64,000 nt of DNA from Bipolaris cookei. Taxonomy: Eukaryota; Ascomycota; Dothideomycetes; Pleosporales; Pleosporaceae. The first letter of the stretch is position 1. Every line of letters begins with the position of its first letter. Of this stretch, positions 45,269-56,427 are shown piece by piece. The notes below the pieces were generated by a model. The model saw nothing but the letters and a program-made list of their open reading frames with translations, was not told the origin of the DNA and ran no database searches. The DNA is taken from contig NRSV01000073.1 of NCBI GenBank assembly GCA_002286855.1, positions 62,001 through 126,000 of the forward strand. Direction: 5' to 3'. Position numbers and translations under genes: made by a program.

Positions 45269-46246
45269 CTACTCCCCAAAGGACTTCTTATCAAAATGCC
45301 CCATAATATCCTCCAACCCATCCTCCTCCTCCTTCCCACCCTCCTGTTCCCAAAGTACCTCCCTAATAAACCCCACCAACGCATTCACACTCGCCTTCTG
45401 CGTACTCGGCAAAAAATGCCCCCCAGGATGATACACCACATACTTTTCCCCCCTCCTCTTACACCTCTCCACGAGCGCCAGACTCCGCGCCTCCTCAATC
45501 ACAACATCCTGGGTCCCCAGAAAATGAAGCATTGGAGTCTCAATCTCTGGTTCGTAAAACGCCATGTACCGTGATGTCGGCGTACTACCATCCTGTTGTG
45601 GCGGCGGCGGAATCGCCGCAAATCCGCTGTATGAAACCGCGAATTTGAGCGGTGGATGGATGTTGCCTTCAAAGGAGGCGGGGAACGGGATCCCCGTGCC
45701 GGAAGCGTGCTGCGCATCGAATGCCTCTTTTCTCTTAGGTTCGAGCAGTGACGCAACCATGGCTGTCGCAGCTGCGCCCTGGGAAAATCCGATTACGCCG
45801 TCGAACGGCCCTTGGTCTTCTAAGATAACAGCGATATGCGCGAGACCCTCGTCTAGCCCGTCGAAAAGGTAGGAGCCATCACTGGTGCTGCGTTTGCGCC
45901 ACCAGGCCCAGGCGTCAAGTTCTTCGTCGTCGTTCGGGGTGGAGGTGCGGTCAGTGACGGCGCCAGTGATGAGGGTGTAGTCGGCGGGTGTGAGGCGGAT
46001 CGGGGCGGTGGGGTAGACGAGCTCGATGCCTTTAGGGAAGGCTTTGGTAAGAGTTTTGCGGAGAGCGCCCGTTTTGGCTTGGAATAAGGGTCCGGATTGT
46101 GTGTAGCCATGCAGCATTAGGATCTTGATCGGCCGGTTGGGCGGGGGCGCAGCGGCGGCCATGGTGCGCCAGTGGGAACGAATGCGGAGATTGGTACGTG
46201 TGTAGAGGCGGAGGTCTGCGAGGGAGAGGAGGTGCTGCAGGCGCAT
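45269..46246 (-). CDS. FSH1-family serine hydrolase
   Basis: Single exon; 325 aa from the upstream ATG (46246) or 297 aa from the second ATG (46162, MAAAAPPP). The core is the fungal/eukaryotic FSH1 fold: IKILMLHGYTQSGPLF, the nucleophile elbow GFSQGAAA, FAVSYSGFA, the acid in HFLGTQDVVIEE and the His in HPGGHFLP. Relatives (yeast Fsh1-3, human OVCA2, lovastatin LovG) hydrolyse esters or thioesters. The extra N-terminus MRLQHLLSLADLRLYTRTNLR has Arg and Leu but no acid apart from one Asp, so it could be a mitochondrial targeting sequence. Which ATG is used decides location. Confidence 0.88.
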   Translation of the reverse strand: MRLQHLLSLADLRLYTRTNLRIRSHWRTMAAAAPPPNRPIKILMLHGYTQSGPLFQAKTGALRKTLTKAFPKGIELVYPTAPIRLTPADYTLITGAVTDRTSTPNDDEELDAWAWWRKRSTSDGSYLFDGLDEGLAHIAVILEDQGPFDGVIGFSQGAAATAMVASLLEPKRKEAFDAQHASGTGIPFPASFEGNIHPPLKFAVSYSGFAAIPPPPQQDGSTPTSRYMAFYEPEIETPMLHFLGTQDVVIEEARSLALVERCKRRGEKYVVYHPGGHFLPSTQKASVNALVGFIREVLWEQEGGKEEEDGLEDIMGHFDKKSFGE

Positions 46247-46650
46247 ACAGTGGCTGCAATTGGGATACTCAGAGTCAGTGAGAAGGTCTGCATACTAGTA
46301 GGTAAAAGCGTTGTACTTCGGTAAGTACCCCCCGGATGCGGGACGTTCGAGATACCACGGCTCTGTCGCGGCCTAGCGCGACAGGGTAGGCCTAAGTTTG
46401 ATGTCATTCCTCAAGACGAACTGCATTAACGCAACATCGAAACTGAAAGCACCCAAGGACTGCCTAGTTTGATCAGATGTCTATTATACATACGCAACTT
46501 GTGCAGAACCTTGAGAGCTCGGTAATGTCTAGACTAATCATAACCCTTCTTCATGTGTCATGAGTGGTAAGCATAACGAAGTCGATATACAAGTATCTGC
46601 CAGTCGGCACGTCCGATGCGATTGCTGGTAGCTAAAGATCTTTATGACCC
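46247..46650. promoter_or_regulatory. Intergenic, FSH1 promoter
   Basis: 404 bp between Rpn5 stop and FSH1 start (both minus); nothing coding recognised. Confidence 0.4.
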
Positions 46651-48337
46651 TTACTTCGCCTTTCCCTTAGCTGCCTTGCTCTTTTCCACCTTTGTTGGCT
46701 GAATGCGCGCCATCATCTCTTCCTTGGTGATGAGATGGTCAACGCGCTCGAGAAGACCTAGCAAGCTCTTCATATTACTACTCCACTCGTTTAACACGTC
46801 GTCGGCGTCCCGGGGCCTCGAGAATGTGACAATGCGAGCGGGACGGTCGATCTTGGCGTAGATGGTCTTTGCAGACACTAGCTCGCTGATGTTCTTCTCT
46901 GTTTCGTCTTCGGTCAAATCCAGCAGTTCGGTAAGGCGCGGGATCTGGATACGTGTGTAGTACTTTGCTACAACGCGGACATTGTGCTCAATGACACGCT
47001 TTCGCAGATCCTGCCACCGCTGGAATGCCTTTGGATCATCTGAATCGCCTTTTTCGGCGTCGAAGACATCCGTCTCGGTGAGGTGAGGGCCGAACTGCTT
47101 GGCTACCATTGGCCACCTCATGAGCTCAGGTACAGTGAAGAGTTTCACCAATTGTGCATCTTGTGGAATTTGAGAGTTTCGCGAATCGCGCTGGATACGG
47201 TGGATGAGGTCGGACTGCTCGTTGTCGTACGGAGCGAGGATGATGAAGTAGATGACGCGTTGAAGAATCTGTAGGATCAGCATTTGTCCAAACATCAAAG
47301 AGGGGTGTCGCATACCGCCCGAAGCTTGGCTGGGTCTTCTTCAACGGCCTCTGTGTCTAGTACATGGCGGTAGTGCTTGCAGACATCGAGGTACTTGTCG
47401 TCGTGCTTCGCCAGGAGGATCTGCTGCTCATAATACTTGAGCTTAAGATCCGTTACGTCATCCTCTGGCTCAATCGGAGGATCATCTACGCTTCGGTTCT
47501 TCTCCTTCTCCTCGCGCTCCTTCTGCTCCTTCTCTAGCTGCTCGGGTGTCTTCTTCGGTTTTCGTGCAAAGTACCGTGTGCTGATCTTCCTGCTGAGAAT
47601 ACCAGCCTGTGTCCAATCGCCCTTCTGTATGCACAGCGCCACTTGTTGTAGAATGAACTCGGTCTTCTCTCGCCGGGTCATGGAGCCGAACGTCTCAACC
47701 TGGAGCTCGCAAAGAATGTTTGTCGCAGAGTCGATATCGCCTTGCTCCTTCTTGATGTTGGAAAGTATACGTGTTACCCTCGCTCGCTCGACTTCGACAA
47801 AGATCTAATAATGCATCAGCAGTGTCGCGTGTAACATCCATTGTCGCTGCTTACCTTGCCCTCGGTGACAGTGCGCAGTGTCTCGATGACTGACAGCTTC
47901 GTCTCTAGATTTGGTGTCTCATCCAAAAATCCCATGACAGTCTGCACCATCTTGGTGGTCGCTTGCTTGAGCTGTCCATGCTTCTTTGAGAGGAGCAGGA
48001 CCTGCTCGTTCATCAAGTTCCAATCCTTAGCATTCTTTGCTATTGTGACGATGGCAATGATGACTCTGGATGTGGAGGCGAGATCGGAGGCCTAGGTAGT
48101 ATTAGAACTTGCTTATGCGCGCGAGATATGTGCGGGTCTACCTGGCGAGTCTGCTTCTCGAGTGCGAGCAGCTTATCGATTCCAGCTTGGGGATTGCTCT
48201 AAACAAATGTATTAGCTTTTGTCGGACAGTAAAATGGTTACCCAACATACAGAAGCTAGCTTCTCCGCCTCTGGAATTGCCGCATCGACCTCCTTGGTAA
48301 AGTCCTTGTCGGCCTTGAGCACCTCTCCGGCAGACAT
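46651..48337 (-). CDS. RPN5: 26S proteasome lid subunit Rpn5 (PSMD12)
   Basis: Five exons: 48251-48337, 48142-48198, 47855-48091, 47316-47804, 46651-47268 (introns 52, 50, 50 and 47 bp), 495 aa. Rpn5 is a PCI-domain subunit of the 19S lid. The N-terminal TPR-like helices (ASDLASTSRVIIAIVTIAK, ETKLSVIETLRTVTEGK) lead to IFVEVERARVTRILSNIKK. LQRVIYFIILAPYDNEQSDL begins the part that ends in the PCI domain (FTVPELMRWPMVAKQF, VVAKYYTRIQIPRLTELLDL, AKIDRPARIVTF). An acidic/Lys-rich insertion (EQLEKEQKEREEKEKNRSVDD) makes it longer than yeast (445) and human (456) proteins. Splice joints fall between whole codons in all introns. Confidence 0.95.
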
Positions 48338-50169
48338 GGTGGCGGGGTCGTGATGTGGCTTGTTCTGAGTGCTGCTTTACTTGCTCACTCTCGGACAAAG
48401 CAGTCACGGCGGATACGAGGAAGCTATCAAAAGAACAGAGAGGTGGGATGAAGCCGCGTTGTGTTGTTTGGTTTGGTGTTGCGGCTGTCAGTGATGTAGA
48501 GAGATCCACGGCTAGCGCTTGGACCACCCGCCGCTAGTACGGTTGAACCATACACCGACGACCCCTGTAATCACGATTTGTTCCGTCCAGCTCTAAAGAT
48601 TCTTTTAACTTGCGTGCTCTTTACTAGCTTTCTCATTTACATTTCAGTTAAACTCACGGTACTCTCTATAGAGTTACATTATGTGAGATTTTGTTATTTA
48701 TATTCTACAGCAGTGGCAATTAATTACACCCCCAGATTCTTACTCAAGACGTGATTCTAGTGTCCCAAACCCACCTCCTGTCTGTTGAACATCTCCCCTC
48801 CCGCATTGAGCAATGCTTAGAGCTTCAAATGTATCTCCTAATGATCGCCGGTGCAAACACCGGAAGATTACAAGGGATCAGAGCATACGTTACCAGCTTT
48901 AACCGTACTTGCATCAACCTCCATTCAGCAACTTGTTGACAAAATCCTCATGTCTCATTGCGATGTAGCCTACAAAGGACATTTGATAGCCCAGTAAAAT
49001 GCGCAGCTAAAATTCACTTCTCTTTCAAACTACGAAGTGCTGATTAGTGTACTGTTAAACAACCACTCATTTGACCAATAATCGGATCTGTGGTGTCCTG
49101 ATACCCAATTCGAGTACATTACTTCTCTATTAGAGCATATCAGAAAATACATCTGATACGACTGTATCTCCATCCCATTCATTATCATCATTCTTTTGTA
49201 TTATCCACTTCTTCCCACCTCTTTCTCCAAACGTCTTGCGTCATGTTCTGCACTGAGCGAGCCACAGGCAATTATCTCCCCACTAAGCCCTCAACCTTCT
49301 TTTCACGTTGAATTGAGAGACTGAGAAGCTCTTCCCAACGTCCTTACGGTGTTGAGAAGTACCTTGATATTTTATCGGACTCTGATCGGCTCGTAAGCAC
49401 TACAGCGGTAGGGCCGGGCGCATATACAGGCTACAGTGTTGGAGGTGGATGTGGCGATTGTGGGCTGGGACTCGTGGGCCGCGGTGACACTGCATGGTTA
49501 TGCATTCGCAGCCACCCTATTATGTATCGCACCTTTTGATGTGAATCTGGTGTCAAGTCATAAAATTCTTCTACCTTGATGGTGCGTGTTCGTATTTCAG
49601 GTTTGGCGGGAAACCCTTTCTTCTACCTCTCTTTCGATTCCCTATACATCATTTCTATCCACCTTCCCTTGCTTTCATTCTCAGATTCTTGTCATCTTTT
49701 CGTCTCCTCTCTCCTAGACATACGATGTCTTTAATTTTCGCGTGCACGAGGCTTTTGTGCTTGCCTATATAAGCGGAAATCGCCACGTGTGAGATCCAGT
49801 GTTATAGAAGCCCGATGCTCCGTCATATCTTTGGGCTTCCTGTGAGCATCATAATCAACAATTTCAGATTTTTTTAGAGGAACTTAAGCTTGGAGCTTGA
49901 CGGGGAGTAGATACTCCTTTGCCACGGGCGGTTGCGGGCGCCTATGTACGTTGAGGGACCGTTGGTCTATCCGAGATATTCGGGGTAGTTATCAGGGGTG
50001 TAGCAGTTCGCATGGACGATTCTGGCTGAGAGTTTGTTTCGTTTACTCTCATCGACACCGTCGGCGTCCATTGTGCAGAAGCTTCTATAATCCTATCAAC
50101 CATTATGAACTCCCGGTTGGAAGCGTTTCCAGTGTATTAAATTGTTATTCCGGTGAGGTCTTTGAGTTT
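48338..50169. other. Long gene-poor stretch
   Basis: 1.8 kb right of Rpn5. A long pyrimidine-rich tract (about 49600-49720) precedes an ATG at 49724 that opens only 15 codons, with TATATAA near 49768. This looks like a promoter whose gene has decayed or moved. No domain is visible on either strand. Confidence 0.45.
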
Positions 50170-51200
50170 TTGCGTCTGTAGTAGGGCGTGATTGCCCTTG
50201 ATCCAAGGGTGATCAAGTGCCTAAGTGGCATTTGGTCTCCGCAAAGGATCCTTTTGCAGCATAGAGCAAACAAAGTCGATTGCGTCAACACTTGCTGAAG
50301 GTTGCTTCAAAGCGCCATCAGAAAGGGTATGCTGTGTTTCTGGTAACTGAGCAGTTGTTCGCTGCGCGAAAACGTACTCTTTCCTGTTAAAGCACATGCT
50401 ATCGTCTCCCCTAAGCATCACATATCAGCTCGAAACAGGTCTGCCTCGTTTGGGTGGCCCAAAAAGGCGTCCCAATAGTCTCTGAAGCCATGAAGCTTGG
50501 AGTACCACGTATGGTAGTCGATCCTGAAGAAAGATTACTACTTCAACTAAGACCAAGATCGCCAAGCACAACCTACCATGCATCGTCTTCTGGGGGCTTT
50601 CGATGTACTAAGATATTCTACAAATCACCTTAGTTTTATTTCAAAGCAACCATCGCTACCTTTGTAATACTCACAGCAGGTTTTACGTCTCGATAGGCAA
50701 TTTTGTTTCTGTGCATCTGGACTAATTTCTGAAGTACTTGCAGAGCAATGGCTCTGGCACTTTCATCCGATAAAACTCCATGGCTTTTCAGATGCTTTCC
50801 AAGGTCCAAATGCTTGCAGTACTCGATAGAGATATAGAGCCAGCCATCTTCTTGATACCAACCATATAATCTCACAAAGTAACATGAATACTGCGCTGAG
50901 CATTAGTAAGCTGAAGGAAGAATGCCCTCACTTGCATGACTTACTCTTGGCTGCGCAAGCTTAGCTAATGCTTCGAGCTCGCGTACGTGTCTTTTGCTAT
51001 TGTTGTCTTGGGAAGCAAGATCATTGTTGAGGTTCATCTGTTTAACGGCAAGCACATCGATGGCGCTGGGCCCTTCGATCTTTTGCTGCAAAAAGACGGT
51101 GCCATCGCCTCCACGACCGAGGGTCCTCTTGGTCTCCCAGACTTGTGGCGATAATTATTCCCGGCATTCGAGTGGCTCGGCGTGCATAGTGATGTTATCA
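50170..51200 (-). pseudogene. Ser/Thr protein kinase pseudogene
   Basis: A minus-strand kinase can still be read in pieces. The Gly-rich loop is TLGRGGDGTVF, followed by the lysine in IDVLAVKQM and a helix of aC type (KRHVRELEALAK). The HRD region is MHRNKIAYRDVKPA, with Tyr instead of His, then NILVHRKPPEDDAW, LGDLGLS (DLG in place of DFG) and the distal LRRPNA-ALDHPW. Two introns with clear donors (GTAAGT, GTGAGT) and branch points remain. In-frame stops: TAA 51155-51157, TAG 50573-50575 (after DDAW), TGA 50543-50545, and TAG 50221-50223 (NAT-stop-ALDHPW, from CAG). Most fit C-to-T or G-to-A changes. Upstream exons were not identified. Confidence 0.85.
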
Positions 51201-51995
51201 TGAATAGTTACCTCCAGTTCTGAATCTTGAACAAGTTCCGGCAAACTGAGCTATTGCATTGCATTATCTGAATTCTCGACCGGGAAAGTCATGGGATCAG
51301 GGTTACAAAATATCCGACTGTATTCCTTTACAGCGAGCGCGAGCTGGGAAGTTTTCGATGAGCGTAGATAATGGTGCACACTCTGAGGCTGTCAGACGGC
51401 AATGTAAACAAGCGTGATTTCAGCCTTGAATCGACCTGGTATTTCATTCAGGCACAGCAAATATGGTTTTACATCTATCTTCGCTTCGGCTTTACGGAAA
51501 ATAAACCAAGATGGGGGCTAAAAGCTACAAGTTCCGTAACAGTGCCTCGTTACAGTACGACACATCAGCTCAGCCCCTATTTGCTGCAGTAGAGATTTGT
51601 ACATCTAGCATAGTGGCCAACATTCAACGTCCCATAATCAGTGTCAGACACCATATTTTCTTGGCGTGTCATCTTATCTAACGTGTTCAGCCTGCCGCTA
51701 ACTATAACATCCTCAGTCTTGTTCAAACTTGTACTCCAGAACTCTGTAAACTACTCGAAATGTTGGCGAAACTTTTGCTAGCGATTGCTCCTACCATCGA
51801 TCTCTGCCGAAAGTAAGATTTCCTGACATTACGCTCATAATTCTACTGATTATCTTTCCCCTTCAACAACTAAGAAAAAACGAAAGAAAGAAAGAAAGAA
51901 TGAATGAATGAAAGGAAGGAAGGAAGACTGCTCATATAAAACCCTACCAACATAACTCAAACCATCCAACGCATACGCATCTACGGTCGTTACTT
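51201..51995. repeat. Intergenic with GAAA/GAAT/GGAA microsatellite
   Basis: About 800 bp between the kinase relic and the reticulon stop. A tetranucleotide tract (GAAAG, then GAATG, then GGAAG units) occupies about 51882-51926. No other feature was recognised. Confidence 0.6.
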
Positions 51996-53621
51996 TCAAG
52001 CAGTATACGCCCCCCCACGCGACCGCTCTAAAACACTCCGTTCAACAGCCTCATCCCTCGCCGTCGTATACATGACCGCCGGCTTCTCCGCCTCCGTTAC
52101 CGCAGCACCTGTATATACGGGTTGCGAAGAGACGATGCCGCGAGGGGTGGCTCGGTCGCCTTCGGGGCCCCTTACTACCGGAGCTCTATCATTGCCATGG
52201 TTGTTGCCGGAAGAATAGGCAGTATGAGGAGTATGAGTATTCGTGTAGTCCTTAGCGTGACCGGTGGCGGAGCTAGCAGTGTCGGCGGTCCTGTGGGCTG
52301 CGGTTGTGCTGGCTTGTTGGGCTTGTCTGAGACTTCTAGTTGCGGTGCTGGATACGTGGGAGGCGGTGCCTTTGGCTTGGGAAGAGATGTCTGAGGCAGT
52401 TTGTTTGCTCTTTTGTGCAAGCACGTTACCTTGGCTGGCTACTTCATGAGCGCCTGAGCTGATGCTGTTTGTTGCTGCACGTCCGGTTTCCTTGGTGCTG
52501 TTTGCAAGCGATCCGACGCGTGCGCTGGCATCGTGAGCTGCTGCGCGTCCAGTCTCCGTGACGGTGTTGGCTAGTTTCTGAGCATTTACACTTGCATCGT
52601 GTGCTAGCATGCGTCCGTTGTGTGTTGCTGCGGCGGCGAGTTCCTGAGCGTTTGTGCCGGCCTCGCGGGCGATTACGCGGCCGCGTGGTGAAGCGATGAG
52701 AGGAGCGGCGTACACTGAGGTCACAGCCATGACTGCCAGCCAAAAAGGAGGAACCGCTTTAACTAGCCAGTATAGGGCTGTCAAGCCGAGGAATGACTGC
52801 CGAGTGGTAAGTCTGTGGCTCATGTATAAGGCCAATCATATATCCTAGCGGAGATATGTGAAGCAACGGCAAGAGGGACAGCTTACAGCAAAGGTCTTTT
52901 GTAGGTCTTGGCCAAAGATGATCCTTTGAGCCTGAACTGCAGCGTACTGAACAAAGTCATGGATATCCTTCAATGTCGCGTTGAGGGTCGGCTCTGGGAA
53001 CGTCCTGTACTCCTTAGGCCGTAACTGAGCGGACAAAGAGCGGTTGCCCAGCATGCGGCTGGCCGATTCGGTAACTGATACCACTGACAGACTAGTTAGC
53101 TCTATGCTAAACGATGATGGAGTGAATCCGACAGTGCTTACATCCCAAGGCAGTCACTCCGCCCTTCAGGGCCATCTGGGTAAGCGGGAGATAGTGTGCA
53201 CCAAACAGCAGGCTGAGGACGCCGATATAAGAGCCCAAGGTGCGGGTCGGGTCATTCCACTGCAGATTTTTATTAGAAGCAGTGCATTATGCGGATTCAG
53301 ATGATGGACTTGCGTTGATGTATTGGTAAAGCGACTCTTGGTGGGCTATCGTACGTTTAGTATCGCTGTAGTTGTCTCGTGCATCTAGTAATTCTGTCTT
53401 ACCTATCATCTGCTTCAACGGTCCAGGCTGGGGTTGCGTCGGGTGTGCATTCTCTTCTAACGCATGTTGAATTGTTGAGGCGACTGCGTTCACATCGGCT
53501 GTAAGTAATTGGGGTGAAACTAGCTGATGGTGCGTCTAGGCTTACTCTCTGTTGTATCCTGGCCAGGCTGTCGAGCACCTTCACCTGCTACTGGTACGAC
53601 GATAACGTTTTGCGTGTTCAT
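51996..53621 (-). CDS. Reticulon-like ER-shaping protein
   Basis: Six exons: 53546-53621, 53403-53498, 53314-53336, 53142-53259, 52887-53083, 51996-52796, 436 aa. Exon 3 is only 23 bp, and intron 3 uses a GC-AG pair (GCAAGT...CTGCAG), which joins SLYQYIN to WNDPTRTLGSY in frame. The RHD has two hydrophobic hairpins: YIGVLSLLFGAHYLPLTQM and SFLGLTALYWLVKAVPPFWLAVMAV. VSVTESASRMLGN and FVQYAAVQAQRIIFG lie between. The C-terminal half is a low-complexity Ala/Ser/Thr region with repeated HDASVNAQKLA and TETGRAA motifs, like an amphipathic LEA-type tail. Reticulons bend ER tubules and edges. The start ATG (MNTQNVIVVPV) is the first in that frame. Confidence 0.85.
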
Positions 53622-54295
53622 GATGAATTCGGTTTGTGTCCGAATGGTTGTGCCGTTTAGAGCAGAGCACTGTTGTTGGATTATATCACACGAGGAACTC
53701 AAGGATGCATCATAGTGATTGCATTTAGTGAGACAACTATGACGATGAAGGTCTGTGACGTTGGTGTGACCATCCGCCAAGGGTAAGCATCCTTTTATGC
53801 AATTAATGTGATACTTTAGTTTGATTGACTAATTGCTCTTTGCTTGAGTGATACCGCAGTGCGTGATATATGTGGGGAGCAGCGTCTAGAATGCATGGCC
53901 GAAGGCGTAAGCTCGAATTTGCTTCATGAACGAATAGGAACAGTATCAAGCGCCACTTTCCATGAAACCAAACCCGCGGAGAGCTACAGATATCCCAATA
54001 CGTAGGTATGTTGTGATCGCTAGCCACAGCCAGGCCCACCTGTGTGCATCACCGGTGCCAAGGCTGGTTGTGGCACTTGCCTAACAAGCGGGCAGGCCCA
54101 CCTAGGCCTTGCCCTGCGCTTTCACGTGCAATTACTGTTAGTGATGTCACAGTTGAAATGCTCAACACATGTTGACAAGTACAAAGACTAACGTAAATAT
54201 TTTCTCATAGACAGCTGGACCGCAAACAAGTAAAAGAATACCTGCTGAACAGAGTGGTCTTGCTCGTTTGTGCCACACCTATCCACGATGTAATG
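53622..54295. other. Intergenic, reticulon promoter
   Basis: Stretch between the reticulon gene and the LTR of the retrotransposon relic. Nothing coding recognised. Confidence 0.4.
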
Positions 54296-54513
54296 TGTTG
54301 GGATATATATCGGGGTCGAACTAACGACCTCGGTGTTACCTCAAGAGTTCAGTGCTGACGACTCTTGGCATAGGCCAGCGCACATGACGCACGGATCCAT
54401 GTAGCTTAGCATAAACCTAACACTGTAGCTATGTACATAGAATTCAGTCTTCTTCTTCCCCTTTTATGCAACTGCAGTTGTTTGACTCAATTAAGGTCTT
54501 TACTGTGCTAACA
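54296..54513 (+). repeat. Single LTR (5') of the retrotransposon relic
   Basis: TGTTGGG start and GCTAACA end with TG...CA termini. It contains a GTTCGAACTAACGACCTC stretch that mimics a tRNA T-arm on the minus strand. No second copy is in this window. Confidence 0.7.
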
Positions 54514-54599
54514 ATGATCAATGGTTGTCACGAAAACCACAGATCGGCAAGGAACATCTGCGAGAAGGAGTTTCCCTAGCTTGCTAGGACTTAGCTCCG

Positions 54600-54760
54600 T
54601 GTAACGGGTCGGATCCTATCGGATCACGCACGCAACTACAACGCGCCCACCGCACCAAAAAGGCTGGCACAGGATATCAGAGCTGCTGATATCGTCGCGT
54701 AGTTGGTACATAAGATAGTCGCCGCTATCTGTACTGTGATAGGCTGCCCAGCCTGTCACA
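54600..54760 (+). mobile_element. 161-bp MITE, copy 1
   Basis: Starts TGTAACGGGT and ends GCCTGTCACA, imperfect inverted ends TGTRACRGGY. It carries an internal palindrome GATATCAGAGCTGCTGATATC. The same sequence in opposite orientation is at 58749-58909. The copy is bracketed by two copies of a 23-bp repeat (54572-54594 and 54793-54815). Confidence 0.85.
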
Positions 54761-54815
54761 CTTTGGTAAAGAAGCGGCTAACGTACGTCGACTTCCCTAG
54801 CTTGCTAGGACTTAG

Positions 54816-55953
54816 GAAACGGCGTTAGTGCGAAGTACAGAAACGACTGTGAAGAACTCCCTATCTTAATAGGCAAGCTCCGCTGGCGAATCTGAAGGAG
54901 ACCCTCGATCAAGATCTCTTGCTGCAGGCCCAGCTTGAGAAAAGGATCTGCGTCCACGCGTAAAAAAACACAGAACTTATACAAGGACCGAATTGACCTG
55001 TATATCGCGCGACTATCAACACACAAACGTCTGTCCAAAACGCGCGACGACAACATGGCGTAACATAAGGAAGTTTAGAGCCGCCCTTAGTTCAAGGACC
55101 TCTATATCGACAAATACGCCAACTAAGACTTTGAGCTCGTAAAAGTTAACGACATGATATCAACTAAGGATATTAATACTATTGTTATTGATTGGATTAT
55201 GATGTGCGAGGATGGTGGATAATTTGATGGCATTCTCCTTGAAGAGTTTAAGGCGCTATTTGACAACTGGAGACAAGACACATTTAATGAGATCGATCCG
55301 CGTATCCGTAGAGCAATTAAGGACTTCTTCCGAGCTCGTCGTGTCTATATGGCACTCCGTCAGCGTGATACAATTATGGAGCAATTCCTCCATCTCCTGA
55401 CTATGGACTCCTGTCCGTTATGGCCAGAAGACGTACTTGCGCTGTTTATGGAAGACCCGAACTTCAAATGCCGTAAATAAATACAACTACGCAAAGGAGG
55501 AATAGCACCTACACAAGCTCCTCAAACGCAATCAGCTCCGCCACAACCTCTGCAACCGACCCAAGCAACCCGGATCCAACCCACGCCGACTCAGACAACG
55601 ACGATATGAAGTTCACAGGCAATCTCTACGACGTGCTTGACATCAAGCTGAGGATCTTCTATGATACATGTAGCAAAGTCAGCATTACTGAGGATAGATA
55701 TGATATGGCTTTTGGCACTATGCTAAGCGGAAAAGCTCAAGACTTTTACTACCAGCATCTTGCACAGAAAAACACGACTTTCAACACCACAGTTGAGAGA
55801 CTACGATCCTATTTCCACACGCCTGAGAACCACCAGCTCTTTCTTAACGAGTGGCGTACAATTATGCTTAAGGACATTATTGCTGCAAACCCAGACAAGA
55901 ATCTGGCGCAGTGTTTAGAGATTGTTATTGAACGACTACAACACATATATTAA
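54816..55953 (+). pseudogene. Gag-like ORF remnants of the LTR retrotransposon
   Basis: The frame runs FKDLYIDKYAN-stop-DFELVKVND near 55100, then LLEEFKALFDNWRQDTFNEI and PEDVLALFMEDPNFKC, is broken by in-frame TAA codons, and reopens as MKFTGNLYDVLDIKLRIFY (55606-55953) with LFLNEWRTIMLKDI. TAA codons occur where relatives would have CAA, a C-to-T pattern. The protein is of capsid type, probably Ty1/copia or gypsy-like Gag; I could not decide. Confidence 0.65.
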
Positions 55954-56427
55954 AGGCTTGTGCAAAACTTTGAAAGTAGCGATGGCAGCCTCGCCGGTCA
56001 ACTCGTTTCCACATGTCAAGGCGTCCCCGTGTGCACGAACGTTTTAATACGTCCATCCACGACATTCGGAATAGTTTCTGATCTACACAGCGCTGTAGGC
56101 ATCTGGATGCGCTGTCAGAACAACACACAGTTTAGCTACTGCGATCAACCGCCACCCCAGCATGACAGCAACGCATTCTATACCGACTGAAGGTACAACC
56201 GCAACGGTAGACAACGACCGTTCGAAAACTGCTCTAATCGCCCGAATGATAATTGTGGATTTTATAGAGGCGATAATAGACATGCGAGCGGAAACTGCGT
56301 CAAGAAATGCTTCGTATACGGCAAAATAGGCTGTTGGTCAGCACGCCACCCCTCTGAAGAGCGTGCGCGGTCGCGACAGCGCTTCCGCGCCTATGCGCGA
56401 GACCACGATATCGATCCTGACTACGAT

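Noticed and set aside
54305..54380. tRNA gene on the minus strand
   Set aside because: A B-box-like GTTCGACCC is present, but the arms do not pair well and the stretch lies within the LTR.
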